A stretch of DNA of 13,580 nucleotides from Eubacteriales Family XIII. Incertae Sedis bacterium (GCA_031263875.1 JAISEX010000270.1:1-13580); one strand, 5' to 3'; shown: positions 1-6,003, counted from the first letter of the stretch. Notes: generated by a model from the letters alone, not told the origin. Numbers and translations are program-made.

Positions 1-84
1 TTTGCCGCTGTTTTCCGTGTTCGCGTTTGTTTTTTTTGCGAATTGCGCGCGACTGTTTGCCGCGAGTTTTCGTGTTCGCGTTTG
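1..84. repeat. Imperfect 29-bp direct repeat, two copies
   Basis: Positions 1-29 and 56-84 match at 25 of 29 bases. Both begin TTTGCCGC and end CGTGTTCGCGTTTG, and the copies start 55 bp apart. A T-rich tract and GCGCGCG lie between them. The array may continue to the left of the window. The second copy ends about 17 bp before a TATAAT box, so a regulatory role is possible but not shown. Two copies with this spacing do not make a CRISPR array. Confidence 0.6.
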
Positions 85-100
85 CTGCTTGTTATCTCAT

Positions 101-133
101 TATAATACAGATGCCCACTTTTGTGGGAGGTGA
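101..133 (+). promoter_or_regulatory. Possible promoter -10 box, leader hairpin and Shine-Dalgarno
   Basis: A consensus TATAAT lies at 101-106, with no good -35 hexamer at 16-18 bp upstream. A short hairpin follows: CCCAC at 114-118, loop TTTT, GTGGG at 123-127. The 3' arm of the hairpin runs into a strong Shine-Dalgarno, GGGAGGTGA at 125-133, so pairing could partly hide the ribosome binding site. These signals lead into the 15-codon ORF at 134. The lack of a clear -35 keeps confidence moderate. Confidence 0.4.
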
Positions 134-181
134 ATGGTGAAAAAAATAAAATTTTTGGTTGGGAGGTTTTTGCGGGATTAG
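134..181 (+). CDS. Possible 15-codon ORF or truncated gene start
   Basis: ATG at 134 or GTG at 137 opens a short frame encoding MVKKIKFLVGRFLRD and stopping at TAG (179-181). GTG at 137 is 6 nt from GGAGG and has the better spacing; ATG at 134 is only 3 nt away. The peptide is basic then hydrophobic, like the first residues of a secretion signal, but is too short to be one. It could be a leader peptide, a small protein, or the stump of a gene cut by later rearrangement: the sequence after the stop looks non-coding and leads to the first dispersed repeat. No family is recognised. Expression is unproven. Confidence 0.3.
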   Translation: MVKKIKFLVGRFLRD

Positions 182-328
182 GAAAAGGGGGACGGCAGGG
201 AGAGGATGCTTGGGCCGGGTTTTGGTTCTCGCGCGGATTGGGGGTGAGGCGGGAAACGGGGACGCCGTATAAAGGATGGGCGTGACGCGTACTTTGCCCG
301 CACAAAGGAGCGAGGCGAAGCCGAGCGA

Positions 329-505
329 CGCGCAAGGGATCGGAGGGGTGCGGTAGCAGCCCCGCGCAGCGGGGCCGGAGCGAACGCGAAGCCCCGGAGA
401 AGCCCGGTGGGGCTGTCTTCTCGTGGCACTCGATCCTCAGTTATTTCCATTATTTTTTCATTACGCAAAATCGGGTTACGTCCATTACGACAGCCCCATG
501 CGCCC
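329..505 (-). repeat. Dispersed structured repeat, copy 1
   Basis: Read on the minus strand this copy begins GGGCGCATGGGG, contains CCCCACCGGGCT, and ends ATCCCTTGCGCG, as do the copies near 2547 and 5853. Hairpin 1 pairs 409-417 (GGGGCTGTC, plus strand) with 489-497 (GACAGCCCC), enclosing 71 bases. Hairpin 2 pairs 359-365 (GCCCCGC) with 369-375 (GCGGGGC) around a 3-base loop. The copy lies 41 bp beyond the aor stop codon and points back towards that gene. A minus-strand open frame across it (528-178) is low-complexity R/A/P/S sequence of the kind GC-rich repeats give by chance, so I do not call a gene. The stretch from 182 to 328 shows nothing else I can name, except a GCGAGGCGAAGCCGAG motif at 310-325 that recurs near 3102. 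Confidence 0.75.
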
Positions 506-546
506 GGCAAAAATGCGCCTGTACTCACTTTTACCGCAGGCCGCGC

Positions 547-2469
547 CTACCCATACACCCGCGATTCGATCTTCTCCATATCGGGTTTGGAGCCGGCCGG
601 GTCGAGATAGGCGGGATCGTCGTTCAGGAAATCGAGACCGCCGACGCGTTCGATAAATTCCGCGGACGGCACGCCCGCGGCGACGTCCCAGCCCATGGCT
701 TCGTAGAAATTGTCGCCGAGTTTTTGTACGTCGATAACGCGGTCCTTGTGCGGGCCCTCGGTCATCGTCCACGGCGGAGCGCCGACGGCCCGCGCGTCGA
801 TCCACGCGTGGCGGCGCCGGTAGCCCTCGCGCAGGTTGAACGCTTGCCGCACGGTAAACGCCCGAAGCGTGAACATCTCATAATCCTCGTCCGTATAGCC
901 GAAGCCCGTGACGGCGTTTATCATCTCCTTGTCGATAAAGGCGGGCATAAGGAAGTTGCCGAAGCTGCACACGCCGGCGGCGTTGATAAGCTCCCATTCC
1001 ATCAGACCGGCGACGTCGGCCTCGCCCGTGTTTTCGTAATTGAACTTGACCTCGTCGGGATTGTGGCTGAACGGGACGCCGCGCCCGCCCTTGATGTGGC
1101 GCCCCGGCGAGGGGTCGTACATAAAGGTGCGCGCGAGCGCCGGATTGAAGCGGCTGCCGTGCTGCGGCAGTTCGATGCCGCCCGCGGTGACCGTGCACTC
1201 CTTCCCCTTTCCGAGCGCGTCGGCGGCCAGGACGGAGCCGAGGTTGGCAGGCACGCCGATCCCCTCGTAATGGCAAATCGCTTCGGCCACCGCGAGGGTG
1301 CTTTCCGCGTCGCCCCATTTCAGCTCGATGCCGTTCATCTCCTCGGCGCTGATGATGCCGCGGTCGGCGCACTCCATCAGCCAGGCGATCGTACAGCCGA
1401 AGCTCATGGTATCGTAGCCGTATTCATTCGCGAGCCAGTTGAGGATAATGGCGACTTCCGCGTCGCCGTTCATCAGCATGCTGCCGAAGCTGCCGAGGCT
1501 TTCGTATTCGGGCCTCGTCGCGTGGTCGAGCTTGTAGCCGTGCTTGTCGATCTGGTAGATGGCGCCGCAGCGGACGTGGCAGAGCATGCAGCCCTCTTTT
1601 TTAACGTGGAATTTCGGATCCATATCGCGGCCCGATAACGCCACCGCCCTCTCGTCCGTCAGTTCCTCCGGCGTGCCGTACCAGTTTTTGATCGGCGTGT
1701 CGGAAACCATCACGCAACTGTCGTACTCGCCCGAGGTGCCGCGCAGACTGAAATCCTCGACCACCTCGTGCATCGGACCGCCCGGCTTTCCGTGTGCGAG
1801 CGAGCGTTTATTGATATCGAGCAGGAGTTTTTCATCGTGCGTGCCGTAACGCTGGCTGCCCTTGCACGCGAGCGCCTTGAGATTTTTTGAGCCGAAAATG
1901 CCCCCGGAACCGCCTCTGCCCGCCGCTCGGTGGCCGTCGTTGATAAGCGCCGCCATCGGCGAGAGATACGCGCCCGCGGGCCCGATCTGCAGAATGGAAA
2001 CGTCGTTGCCGACTTCCGCGCGGATCAGCGCCTCGGATTCGTGCGTGCACGAGTACCATATATGGCTGGCGTCGTGGAAGGTGATTTCGCCGTCGTCGAT
2101 CAGCACGTAGATCGGCTGTTCGGATTTGCCTTTGAAGAAAATCGCGTCGTACCCCGTTTTCGCGAGATGCGGGCCGAAAGTGCCGCCGACCGACGAGTCG
2201 TTGTACTTATCGTTCACCGGGCTCTTGCTCACGATAGCCGTGCGCTGGCCCATCAGCGCCTTGGTCGCGTTCGTAATGCCGCCGACCACCGCGATAACGC
2301 TTTCCGGCGCGTACGCGTCGACGCACGCAGGCATCAGATCCAGCAGATAGCGCGCGCCGAGCGAAGCGCCCTTAATATAATCGCGCGCGTAGTCCATGTT
2401 CAGATCCTGGATCTCGAACCGCTTCGCCGTCAGGTCAATAATAACGATCTTGCCGAAATAGCCATCCAT
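547..2469 (-). CDS. aor: Aldehyde:ferredoxin oxidoreductase family protein (tungsten/molybdopterin)
   Basis: The product is a 640-residue protein of the AOR family, cytoplasmic enzymes that oxidise aldehydes to carboxylic acids (or the reverse) with ferredoxin, using a bis-pterin tungsten cofactor and one [4Fe-4S] cluster. Visible features: the N-terminal fold starting MDGYFGKIVIIDLT; MGQRTAIVSKSPV near 73-85; the pterin-site signature GRGGSGGIFGSKNLKA at 184-199; C294-x2-C297-x3-C301; PEYESLGSFGS at 320-330; and GVC at C501, the expected fourth cluster ligand. Length is normal. The frame opens further upstream to 2589, but ATG at 2469 is chosen because it gives the standard AOR N-terminus and has GGGAGGAAG 5 nt upstream; the upstream extension runs into a repeat. 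No ferredoxin, MoaD-like or cofactor gene is next to it. The substrate cannot be read from sequence; other AOR-family members (glyceraldehyde-3-phosphate or benzoyl-CoA type) are possible. Confidence 0.93.
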   Translation of the reverse strand: MDGYFGKIVIIDLTAKRFEIQDLNMDYARDYIKGASLGARYLLDLMPACVDAYAPESVIAVVGGITNATKALMGQRTAIVSKSPVNDKYNDSSVGGTFGPHLAKTGYDAIFFKGKSEQPIYVLIDDGEITFHDASHIWYSCTHESEALIRAEVGNDVSILQIGPAGAYLSPMAALINDGHRAAGRGGSGGIFGSKNLKALACKGSQRYGTHDEKLLLDINKRSLAHGKPGGPMHEVVEDFSLRGTSGEYDSCVMVSDTPIKNWYGTPEELTDERAVALSGRDMDPKFHVKKEGCMLCHVRCGAIYQIDKHGYKLDHATRPEYESLGSFGSMLMNGDAEVAIILNWLANEYGYDTMSFGCTIAWLMECADRGIISAEEMNGIELKWGDAESTLAVAEAICHYEGIGVPANLGSVLAADALGKGKECTVTAGGIELPQHGSRFNPALARTFMYDPSPGRHIKGGRGVPFSHNPDEVKFNYENTGEADVAGLMEWELINAAGVCSFGNFLMPAFIDKEMINAVTGFGYTDEDYEMFTLRAFTVRQAFNLREGYRRRHAWIDARAVGAPPWTMTEGPHKDRVIDVQKLGDNFYEAMGWDVAAGVPSAEFIERVGGLDFLNDDPAYLDPAGSKPDMEKIESRVYG

Positions 2470-2546
2470 ATCGTCTTCCTCCCGTCCCGGAATGAGTGCT
2501 TTCTCCTGCCCGGTAATCCTTGAAAATTGCCTCTGACCACCTGCTA

Positions 2547-2700
2547 TTTGGGCGCATGGGGCACGCTGGCATGATCTCGTCAGTGACACGCGGGACAGTC
2601 CCGCGCGCGGGCACTTGCAGAAATTCCCGCGTGCCCCACCGGGCTATCCGGGGCTTCGGCCGCTTCGCGGCTGCTTCGCACCCCTCCTATCCCTTGCGCG
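2547..2700 (+). repeat. Dispersed structured repeat, copy 2
   Basis: This plus-strand copy starts TTTGGGCGCATGGGG and ends CTATCCCTTGCGCG. Hairpin 1 pairs 2558-2566 (GGGGCACGC) with 2629-2637 (GCGTGCCCC) around 62 bases, which contain their own hairpin GCGGGA-CAG-TCCCGC at 2590-2604. Hairpin 2 pairs 2659-2663 (GCCGC) with 2667-2671 (GCGGC) around TTC. The head lies about 78 bp upstream of the aor start codon, so any aor promoter further upstream must be read through the element. I see no convincing minus-strand promoter between the element and aor. Confidence 0.75.
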
Positions 2701-3037
2701 TTATAAGCGGGCCGGATATACGGCACGTTCGTTCTCATTCCGGCGTACCGGTCTTTTGCTGCGCGGCAAAAGAAACGAGAGAAGATATGGCGCAACCGCT
2801 CTCATCGTGCCGTCCCCATGCCCTCCTCATAATTACGCCCTTTTGTGCGTAAGCGTCAAAGGAGGTTTACGCAGGCCGACATTCTTCTCTGCGTGCTCTC
2901 TCCGTTTGTTGATTTTATTTTACCTATGTGAAATACCGAATGCTCTGTAGGTTTTACCGTATTTTTGTCCCTCTCCCGCACATTTTTCACGAAAAACGTT
3001 GCCACGGCAACAAAACGGGATCCTATGAGCGCAATTA
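2701..3037. other. Gene-free stretch with several small inverted repeats
   Basis: No coding sequence is supported here. There is an 8-bp hairpin (2752-2759 TCTTTTGC with 2766-2773 GCAAAAGA). A triad of six-base words follows: TTACGC at 2833-2838, GCGTAA at 2847-2852 and TTACGC at 2867-2872, with an AAAGGAGGT at 2858-2866 that has no start codon after it. A third hairpin lies at 2998-3011. From about 2900 to 3000 the sequence is AT-richer than its surroundings. Confidence 0.5.
2992..3011 (-). terminator. Possible intrinsic terminator, minus strand
   Basis: On the minus strand GTTGCC-GT-GGCAAC (3011-2998) is followed by GTTTTTC, the hairpin-plus-T-run form of an intrinsic terminator. The stem is short. 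No minus-strand gene is visible just upstream, so it may instead stop antisense transcription before aor, or be chance. Confidence 0.3.
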
Positions 3038-3208
3038 AAGGTGCTATAACGGCCTGATTTGTAAGGGGCGTTGCGCGCATACGAGCTGCCCTGCAGCAGC
3101 TGCGAGGCGAAGCCGAGTCACATCCCAAGCGCGCGCACCGAGGCATATTTGTGCGGTGAAACCGCACAAAGGCCGTCCCCGAGCAAATCAGCGCCGTTAT
3201 AGCATCTT
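3038..3208. repeat. 171-bp palindromic element with 24/25-bp terminal inverted repeats (MITE-like)
   Basis: The left arm (3038-3061, starting AAGGTGCTATAACGGC) and the right arm (3184-3208) are reverse complements apart from one mismatch and one inserted base. Pairing continues inward with GGGG at 3065-3068 and CCCC at 3177-3180. The interior holds a 10-bp perfect hairpin (3148-3157 with 3161-3170, loop GAA) and AGCTGC/GCAGCT at 3084-3089 and 3096-3101. GCGAGGCGAAGCCGAG at 3102-3117 also occurs beside repeat copy 1 at 310-325. There is no open frame of note and no clear target-site duplication. It may be a miniature transposable element, or a structured RNA or recombination hairpin. The stretch from 3209 to 3276 shows nothing further. 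Confidence 0.7.
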
Positions 3209-3276
3209 GCGTTTACGACTTTATTTTCATACTTTGAGCCATCGTTGCATATATGCTCATCTCCGTGGAAATTTAT

Positions 3277-3305
3277 TTTACGCAAGGCCATAATTATGGT
3301 ACAAT
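3277..3305 (+). promoter_or_regulatory. Promoter of the toxin-antitoxin operon with palindromic operator
   Basis: A -35 like TTTACG (3277-3282) and a -10 TACAAT (3300-3305) are 17 bp apart. The perfect 12-bp palindrome CCATAATTATGG (3288-3299) fills most of the spacer and touches the -10 box. AGTCACA is repeated at 3308 and 3319, just after the likely start point. Antitoxins of the Phd/YefM family repress their own operon by binding palindromes over the promoter, so this is the likely operator. That role is inferred, not shown. Confidence 0.65.
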
Positions 3306-3353
3306 ATAGTCACACAACAGTCACAAAAAGCTACAGCAGAAACGAGGTGAAAC

Positions 3354-3614
3354 ATGCCAAAGATTATTCCGATAAAAGAATTGAAGGATACGGCCAAGCT
3401 CTCCAATATGGTGCATGAGGTCGCCGAGCCGATATATATCACGAAAAACGGCTATGACGATATGGTGATCATGAGTTCCGACGTTTACGACCGCCGGCTC
3501 TTTCTCAGCGACCTCTACGAAAAACTCGACGAGGCCGAAAACGCGGTGGCAAACGGCGAGGTGAAGGATTTCTCGCTGGTTATGGAGAATCTGAGGAACC
3601 GGTATGGATTATAA
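3354..3614 (+). CDS. Type II antitoxin, Phd/YefM family
   Basis: This 86-residue protein fits the Phd/YefM antitoxin family, whose N-terminal half binds DNA and whose C-terminal half wraps and neutralises the toxin. The start MPKIIPIKELKDTAKLSNMV, the IYITKNGYDDMVIMSSDVYD core (family form: I.vTknG...vvms...y) and the charged C-terminal helix from about residue 58 match in order, and the length is usual. ATG at 3354 has GAGGTG four bases upstream. The reading frame overlaps the next gene by 11 nt, as in many toxin-antitoxin pairs. With its partner it probably represses the promoter at 3277-3305. Subfamily (YefM, Phd or other) is not certain. Confidence 0.88.
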   Translation: MPKIIPIKELKDTAKLSNMVHEVAEPIYITKNGYDDMVIMSSDVYDRRLFLSDLYEKLDEAENAVANGEVKDFSLVMENLRNRYGL

Positions 3615-3921
3615 GGTCGTGGTCACCAAACCGGCCGAATATGATCTGGGCTCCATCATCTCCTACCTCGCGAATAATTTATACAATAAGCGCGCGGCGT
3701 CCGGTCTGCTCAATCAATTCGACAAGCAGGTATCCGGTTTGCGGGCCGCGCCCCGGTTATACGGGCTCTCGCAAAACCCCCGCCTTCGGAAAAAGGGCTA
3801 CCACAAAATGCTGATTTCCGGCTATAATTATCTCGCATTGTATCGAGTAAACGACGCGACGGCAACAGTATCCATTATGCGGCTCTTTTATATGAGGCAA
3901 AACTACGAAGATTTAGTGTGA
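3604..3921 (+). CDS. Type II toxin, RelE/ParE family
   Basis: This 105-residue protein has the RelE/ParE toxin pattern: VVVTKPAEYDLGSIISYLAN at the N-terminus, NKRAASGLLNQF, a LRAAPRLYG turn, the KKGYHKMLISGYNYLALYRV strand pair, and the closing VSIMRLFYMRQNYEDL. Such toxins either poison gyrase (ParE branch) or cleave mRNA on the ribosome (RelE branch). The C-terminal form is nearer ParE, but the target cannot be decided by eye. ATG at 3604 has GAGG 7 bases upstream inside the antitoxin gene, so the two are probably translated together. The stop at 3919-3921 lies only 36 bp from the alr start, so read-through from this operon could feed alr. Confidence 0.88.
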   Translation: MDYKVVVTKPAEYDLGSIISYLANNLYNKRAASGLLNQFDKQVSGLRAAPRLYGLSQNPRLRKKGYHKMLISGYNYLALYRVNDATATVSIMRLFYMRQNYEDLV

Positions 3922-3941
3922 TTATACTAGTCGTGAAAAAT

Positions 3942-3951
3942 GATATATAAT
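3942..3951 (+). promoter_or_regulatory. Possible -10 box directly before alr
   Basis: TATAAT at 3946-3951 lies in TGATATATAAT (3941-3951), where TG-A-TATATA also fits an extended -10. The start point expected about 7 bases downstream falls on the alr ATG at 3958. The -35 region is poor (TTATAC at 3922-3927, 18 bp spacing). AT-rich sequence gives such boxes easily, so this is tentative. Confidence 0.3.
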
Positions 3952-3957
3952 ACTGCT

Positions 3958-5088
3958 ATGGATACGAAACGGCGGGAGGCGTGGGTCGAGATCGATCTGC
4001 ACGCATTGGAACAGAATTTTACGGCGATACGGGCGGCTGCGGACGGCTGCGCGGTCGTCGCGGCGGTAAAGGCGGACGCCTACGGCCACGGAGCCGTGCT
4101 CGTCGCAAGGACGCTTGAGGCGGCGGGCGCCGGTTATTTCGGCGTCGCCACGTTCGATGAGGCCGCCGCGCTTCGGGAGGCCGGCATCCAGACGCCTCTC
4201 GTTATGCTCGGAACGACCCCGCGCGGCTGCGAAGCGGATAGTATCCGGCTTGGCATTATTCCCGCGGTAAGCGCCTACGAAGACGCGCTCCCCTTTTCCG
4301 AAGCGGCCGTTCTTTTACGAAGGAACGAGCCGGCGGATATTATTATCGCCCTCGACACGGGCATGGGACGCATCGGCTTTCTGGGCGATGAGGCCGCTCG
4401 CGCGGAGATCGCGAAAATCGCGGAACTTCCCGGCATACGCATCGGCGGCATAGCCTCGCACCTCGCGACGTCGGAGGAATCCGACACGGCTTACACGCTC
4501 GGACAGATAGCGTCATTCGACGAATTCTGCGGACAGCTCACCGGGGACGGCATCCGCCCCGCGGTCCGCTCGCTCGCGAACAGCGCCGCTATCAGCCGCT
4601 TCCCCGCCTCCCGTTACGACGCGGTACGTTCGGGCATAATGCTTTACGGCATCTACCCTTCCGGCGAAGTGAGCCGCAGTTCACTGCCGCTGACGCCGGT
4701 CATGTCGGTCAGGGCAAACATCGTTTGCCTGCGCAACGTCCCCGCGGGATTTTGCGTCAGTTACGGAAAAAAGTTTATCACGCAGCGCGAAAGCGTTATC
4801 GCCACCCTGCCGCTCGGCTACGCGGACGGACTGCCCCGCGTTCTCACGGGCACGGGCCGCGTGATTATCCGCGGAACGTTCGCGCCGATAGTCGGGACGA
4901 TCTGCATGGATCAGTGCATGGTCGACGTGACGGACGTTCCGGGCGCGCAGAAATACGACGAGGCCACGCTTCTCGGCAGCTCCGGCGGGCTCAGCATTAC
5001 CGCCGGTGAAATCGCCGAAAAAGCCGGTACGATAACCTATGAAACGCTGTGCCGCTTCGGGCAGCGCCTCCCCAAATTATACCGATAA
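3958..5088 (+). CDS. alr: Alanine racemase
   Basis: This PLP enzyme interconverts L- and D-alanine in the cytoplasm and supplies D-alanine for peptidoglycan. The N-terminal TIM barrel shows WVEIDLHALEQN, then VAAVKADAYGHG with the PLP-binding lysine K38, DTGMGRIGF at 133-141, SHLATSEE, and RSGIMLYGIYP at 225-234. The C-terminal beta domain has VSYGKKF with the expected second catalytic base Y269, LPLGYADGLPR, and CMDQCMVDVT at 316-325. Length 376 is normal for the family. An in-frame ATG lies 18 bp upstream at 3940, but the usual N-terminus starts just before WVEIDL, so 3958 is preferred. Neither start has a visible Shine-Dalgarno. The gene follows the toxin-antitoxin pair by 36 bp and is followed by 123 bp without a clear terminator. 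Confidence 0.97.
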   Translation: MDTKRREAWVEIDLHALEQNFTAIRAAADGCAVVAAVKADAYGHGAVLVARTLEAAGAGYFGVATFDEAAALREAGIQTPLVMLGTTPRGCEADSIRLGIIPAVSAYEDALPFSEAAVLLRRNEPADIIIALDTGMGRIGFLGDEAARAEIAKIAELPGIRIGGIASHLATSEESDTAYTLGQIASFDEFCGQLTGDGIRPAVRSLANSAAISRFPASRYDAVRSGIMLYGIYPSGEVSRSSLPLTPVMSVRANIVCLRNVPAGFCVSYGKKFITQRESVIATLPLGYADGLPRVLTGTGRVIIRGTFAPIVGTICMDQCMVDVTDVPGAQKYDEATLLGSSGGLSITAGEIAEKAGTITYETLCRFGQRLPKLYR

Positions 5089-5135
5089 ACCGCTTGCAAA
5101 ACGGAAGCGCCGCACGCTGCGGGCTATTAAACCCA

Positions 5136-5165
5136 TTGCATAATAAAAATCCTCTATGATATAAT
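5136..5165 (+). promoter_or_regulatory. Promoter for the lipoprotein gene (extended -10)
   Basis: TATAAT at 5160-5165 is preceded by TG at 5157-5158, giving the extended -10 TGNTATAAT. TTGCAT at 5136-5141 is a partial -35 at 18 bp. The start codon is 46 bp downstream of the -10, with AGGG in the leader. This is the best-formed promoter in the window. Confidence 0.65.
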
Positions 5166-5211
5166 GCACGTTGTGGGAAAATAACGAGCGCTAAACTTTA
5201 ATGAGGGAATT

Positions 5212-5805
5212 ATGAAAAAGATAGTAGTACTAATAACGGTGATCCTTTCGGCGGCTTTGATCCTGTCGGGCTGTTTCGGCAGCGGCAAGGATTCGGATCC
5301 AAAGCAGTCGGAATCGCCCAAAACCGAGAAACTGCAAACCATCAAATCGACGCAGAGCGATCTCAGCATTGAGGTGGCGGAAAGCTGGAAACAGAACGAC
5401 ACCGGCGGGGATACCGCGGCTTCGATCTCGCTGATCTCGGAAAAGGAGGATCTCGCGCTTATCGTTATCGAGGAGAAAACATCCGACTTTGACAAGGAGC
5501 TGACGCCGGAAAAATACGCGGATATGCTCGTTGAGGTGATGAAGGAAACCGAGGGAGCGAGTAACTGGCAAGTCGACGCGCTGACGGATGTGACGATCGG
5601 GGACGGCGTCGCCGCCAAGCAGCGCACCATCTCGGTCACGATGGACGGAGTCAATCTCAAGTACCTGCAGACCATCTGCAAGACGGACGATTATTTCGTC
5701 GCGATACTCGAGTGGACCACGCCGTCAAAATTCGACGGCACCCTGCAGGTGTTTAACGACATCCTCGCGACCGTAAAATTCAATGCGGCGGAGAAGGCTT
5801 CCTAG
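5212..5805 (+). CDS. Small secreted lipoprotein of unknown function
   Basis: The 197-residue product starts MKKIVVLITVILSAALILSG followed by C21, a clean lipoprotein signal peptide with lipobox LSGC; the mature protein should be anchored to the outer face of the membrane. A short S/K/D/E-rich linker (about 22-45) leads to one globular domain of about 140 residues with alternating strands and a final FNDILATVKF helix-strand end, which resembles the PsbP-like/DcrB-like folds found in many Firmicutes lipoproteins. That resemblance is from pattern only. GAGGG lies 4 bases before ATG 5212, and the gene has its own promoter. Its stop codon TAG (5803-5805) is the first three bases of the duplicated ychF 3' end. 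The Lgt encoded in this window is the enzyme type that would modify C21. No specific function can be assigned. Confidence 0.85.
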   Translation: MKKIVVLITVILSAALILSGCFGSGKDSDPKQSESPKTEKLQTIKSTQSDLSIEVAESWKQNDTGGDTAASISLISEKEDLALIVIEEKTSDFDKELTPEKYADMLVEVMKETEGASNWQVDALTDVTIGDGVAAKQRTISVTMDGVNLKYLQTICKTDDYFVAILEWTTPSKFDGTLQVFNDILATVKFNAAEKAS

Positions 5806-5840
5806 ACGTTAAACAGGAAATGCATGACGTCGCCGTCCTG
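5803..5840 (-). pseudogene. Duplicate of the last 38 bp of ychF
   Basis: These 38 bp are identical to 6005-6042, the C-terminal codons of ychF. Read on the minus strand they encode QDGDVMHFLFNV, then TAG formed at 5804-5802. Similarity fades after 5840, with a possible weak extension to about 5855. The lipoprotein stop codon lies inside the duplicate. This is a gene fragment, not a working gene. Confidence 0.85.
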
Positions 5841-5852
5841 TGCGGTAACTCC

Positions 5853-5945
5853 TTTGGGCGCATGGGGCGGAGCCCCACCGGGCTATCCGCTCCAATTCCT
5901 CGGCCGCAAGCGGCCTGTGGGATTTCCGCTGCTATCCCTTGCGCG
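5853..5945 (+). repeat. Dispersed structured repeat, copy 3 (short form)
   Basis: The copy starts TTTGGGCGCATGGGG and ends CTATCCCTTGCGCG. Hairpin 1 is minimal: GGGGC-GGA-GCCCC (5864-5876). Hairpin 2 pairs GGCCGC at 5902-5907 with GCGGCC at 5910-5915. It lies between two convergent genes and inside the 202-bp unit bounded by the ychF-end duplication. The 58 bp between its tail and the ychF stop end in another hairpin, GCGGTT-TCCG-AACCGC (5988-6003), that abuts the ychF stop codon. Neither strand shows the T-run needed for an intrinsic terminator, though the hairpins could still act as transcript-end structures. Confidence 0.75.
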
Positions 5946-6003
5946 AACATATGCGAACTTCCCTGCCGCCAAGCGAAATCTTTCATTGCGGTTTCCGAAC
6001 CGC

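Noticed and set aside
1..84. CRISPR array
   Set aside because: Only two imperfect copies with a 26-base gap were found, and no cas genes are in the window.
178..528. Minus-strand open frame of 116 codons
   Set aside because: It runs across repeat copy 1, is rich in R, A, P and S, has no domain pattern, and similar frames occur over the other repeat copies in unrelated readings.
724..1638. Long plus-strand frame of 304 codons inside aor
   Set aside because: It is the complement of an aor frame in GC-rich DNA, with a V/A/R/D-rich translation and no recognisable motif, while aor carries all family signatures.
2470..2589. N-terminal extension of aor to 2589
   Set aside because: The extra 40 residues do not fit the family, run into the repeat, and ATG 2469 has a good ribosome binding site.
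2690..2710. Minus-strand -10-like TATAAC as the aor promoter
   Set aside because: There is no -35 partner at the right spacing, and it lies at the tail of the repeat.
5110..5122. Hairpin CCGCA-CGC-TGCGG after alr as a terminator
   Set aside because: The stem is only five pairs and no T-run follows.
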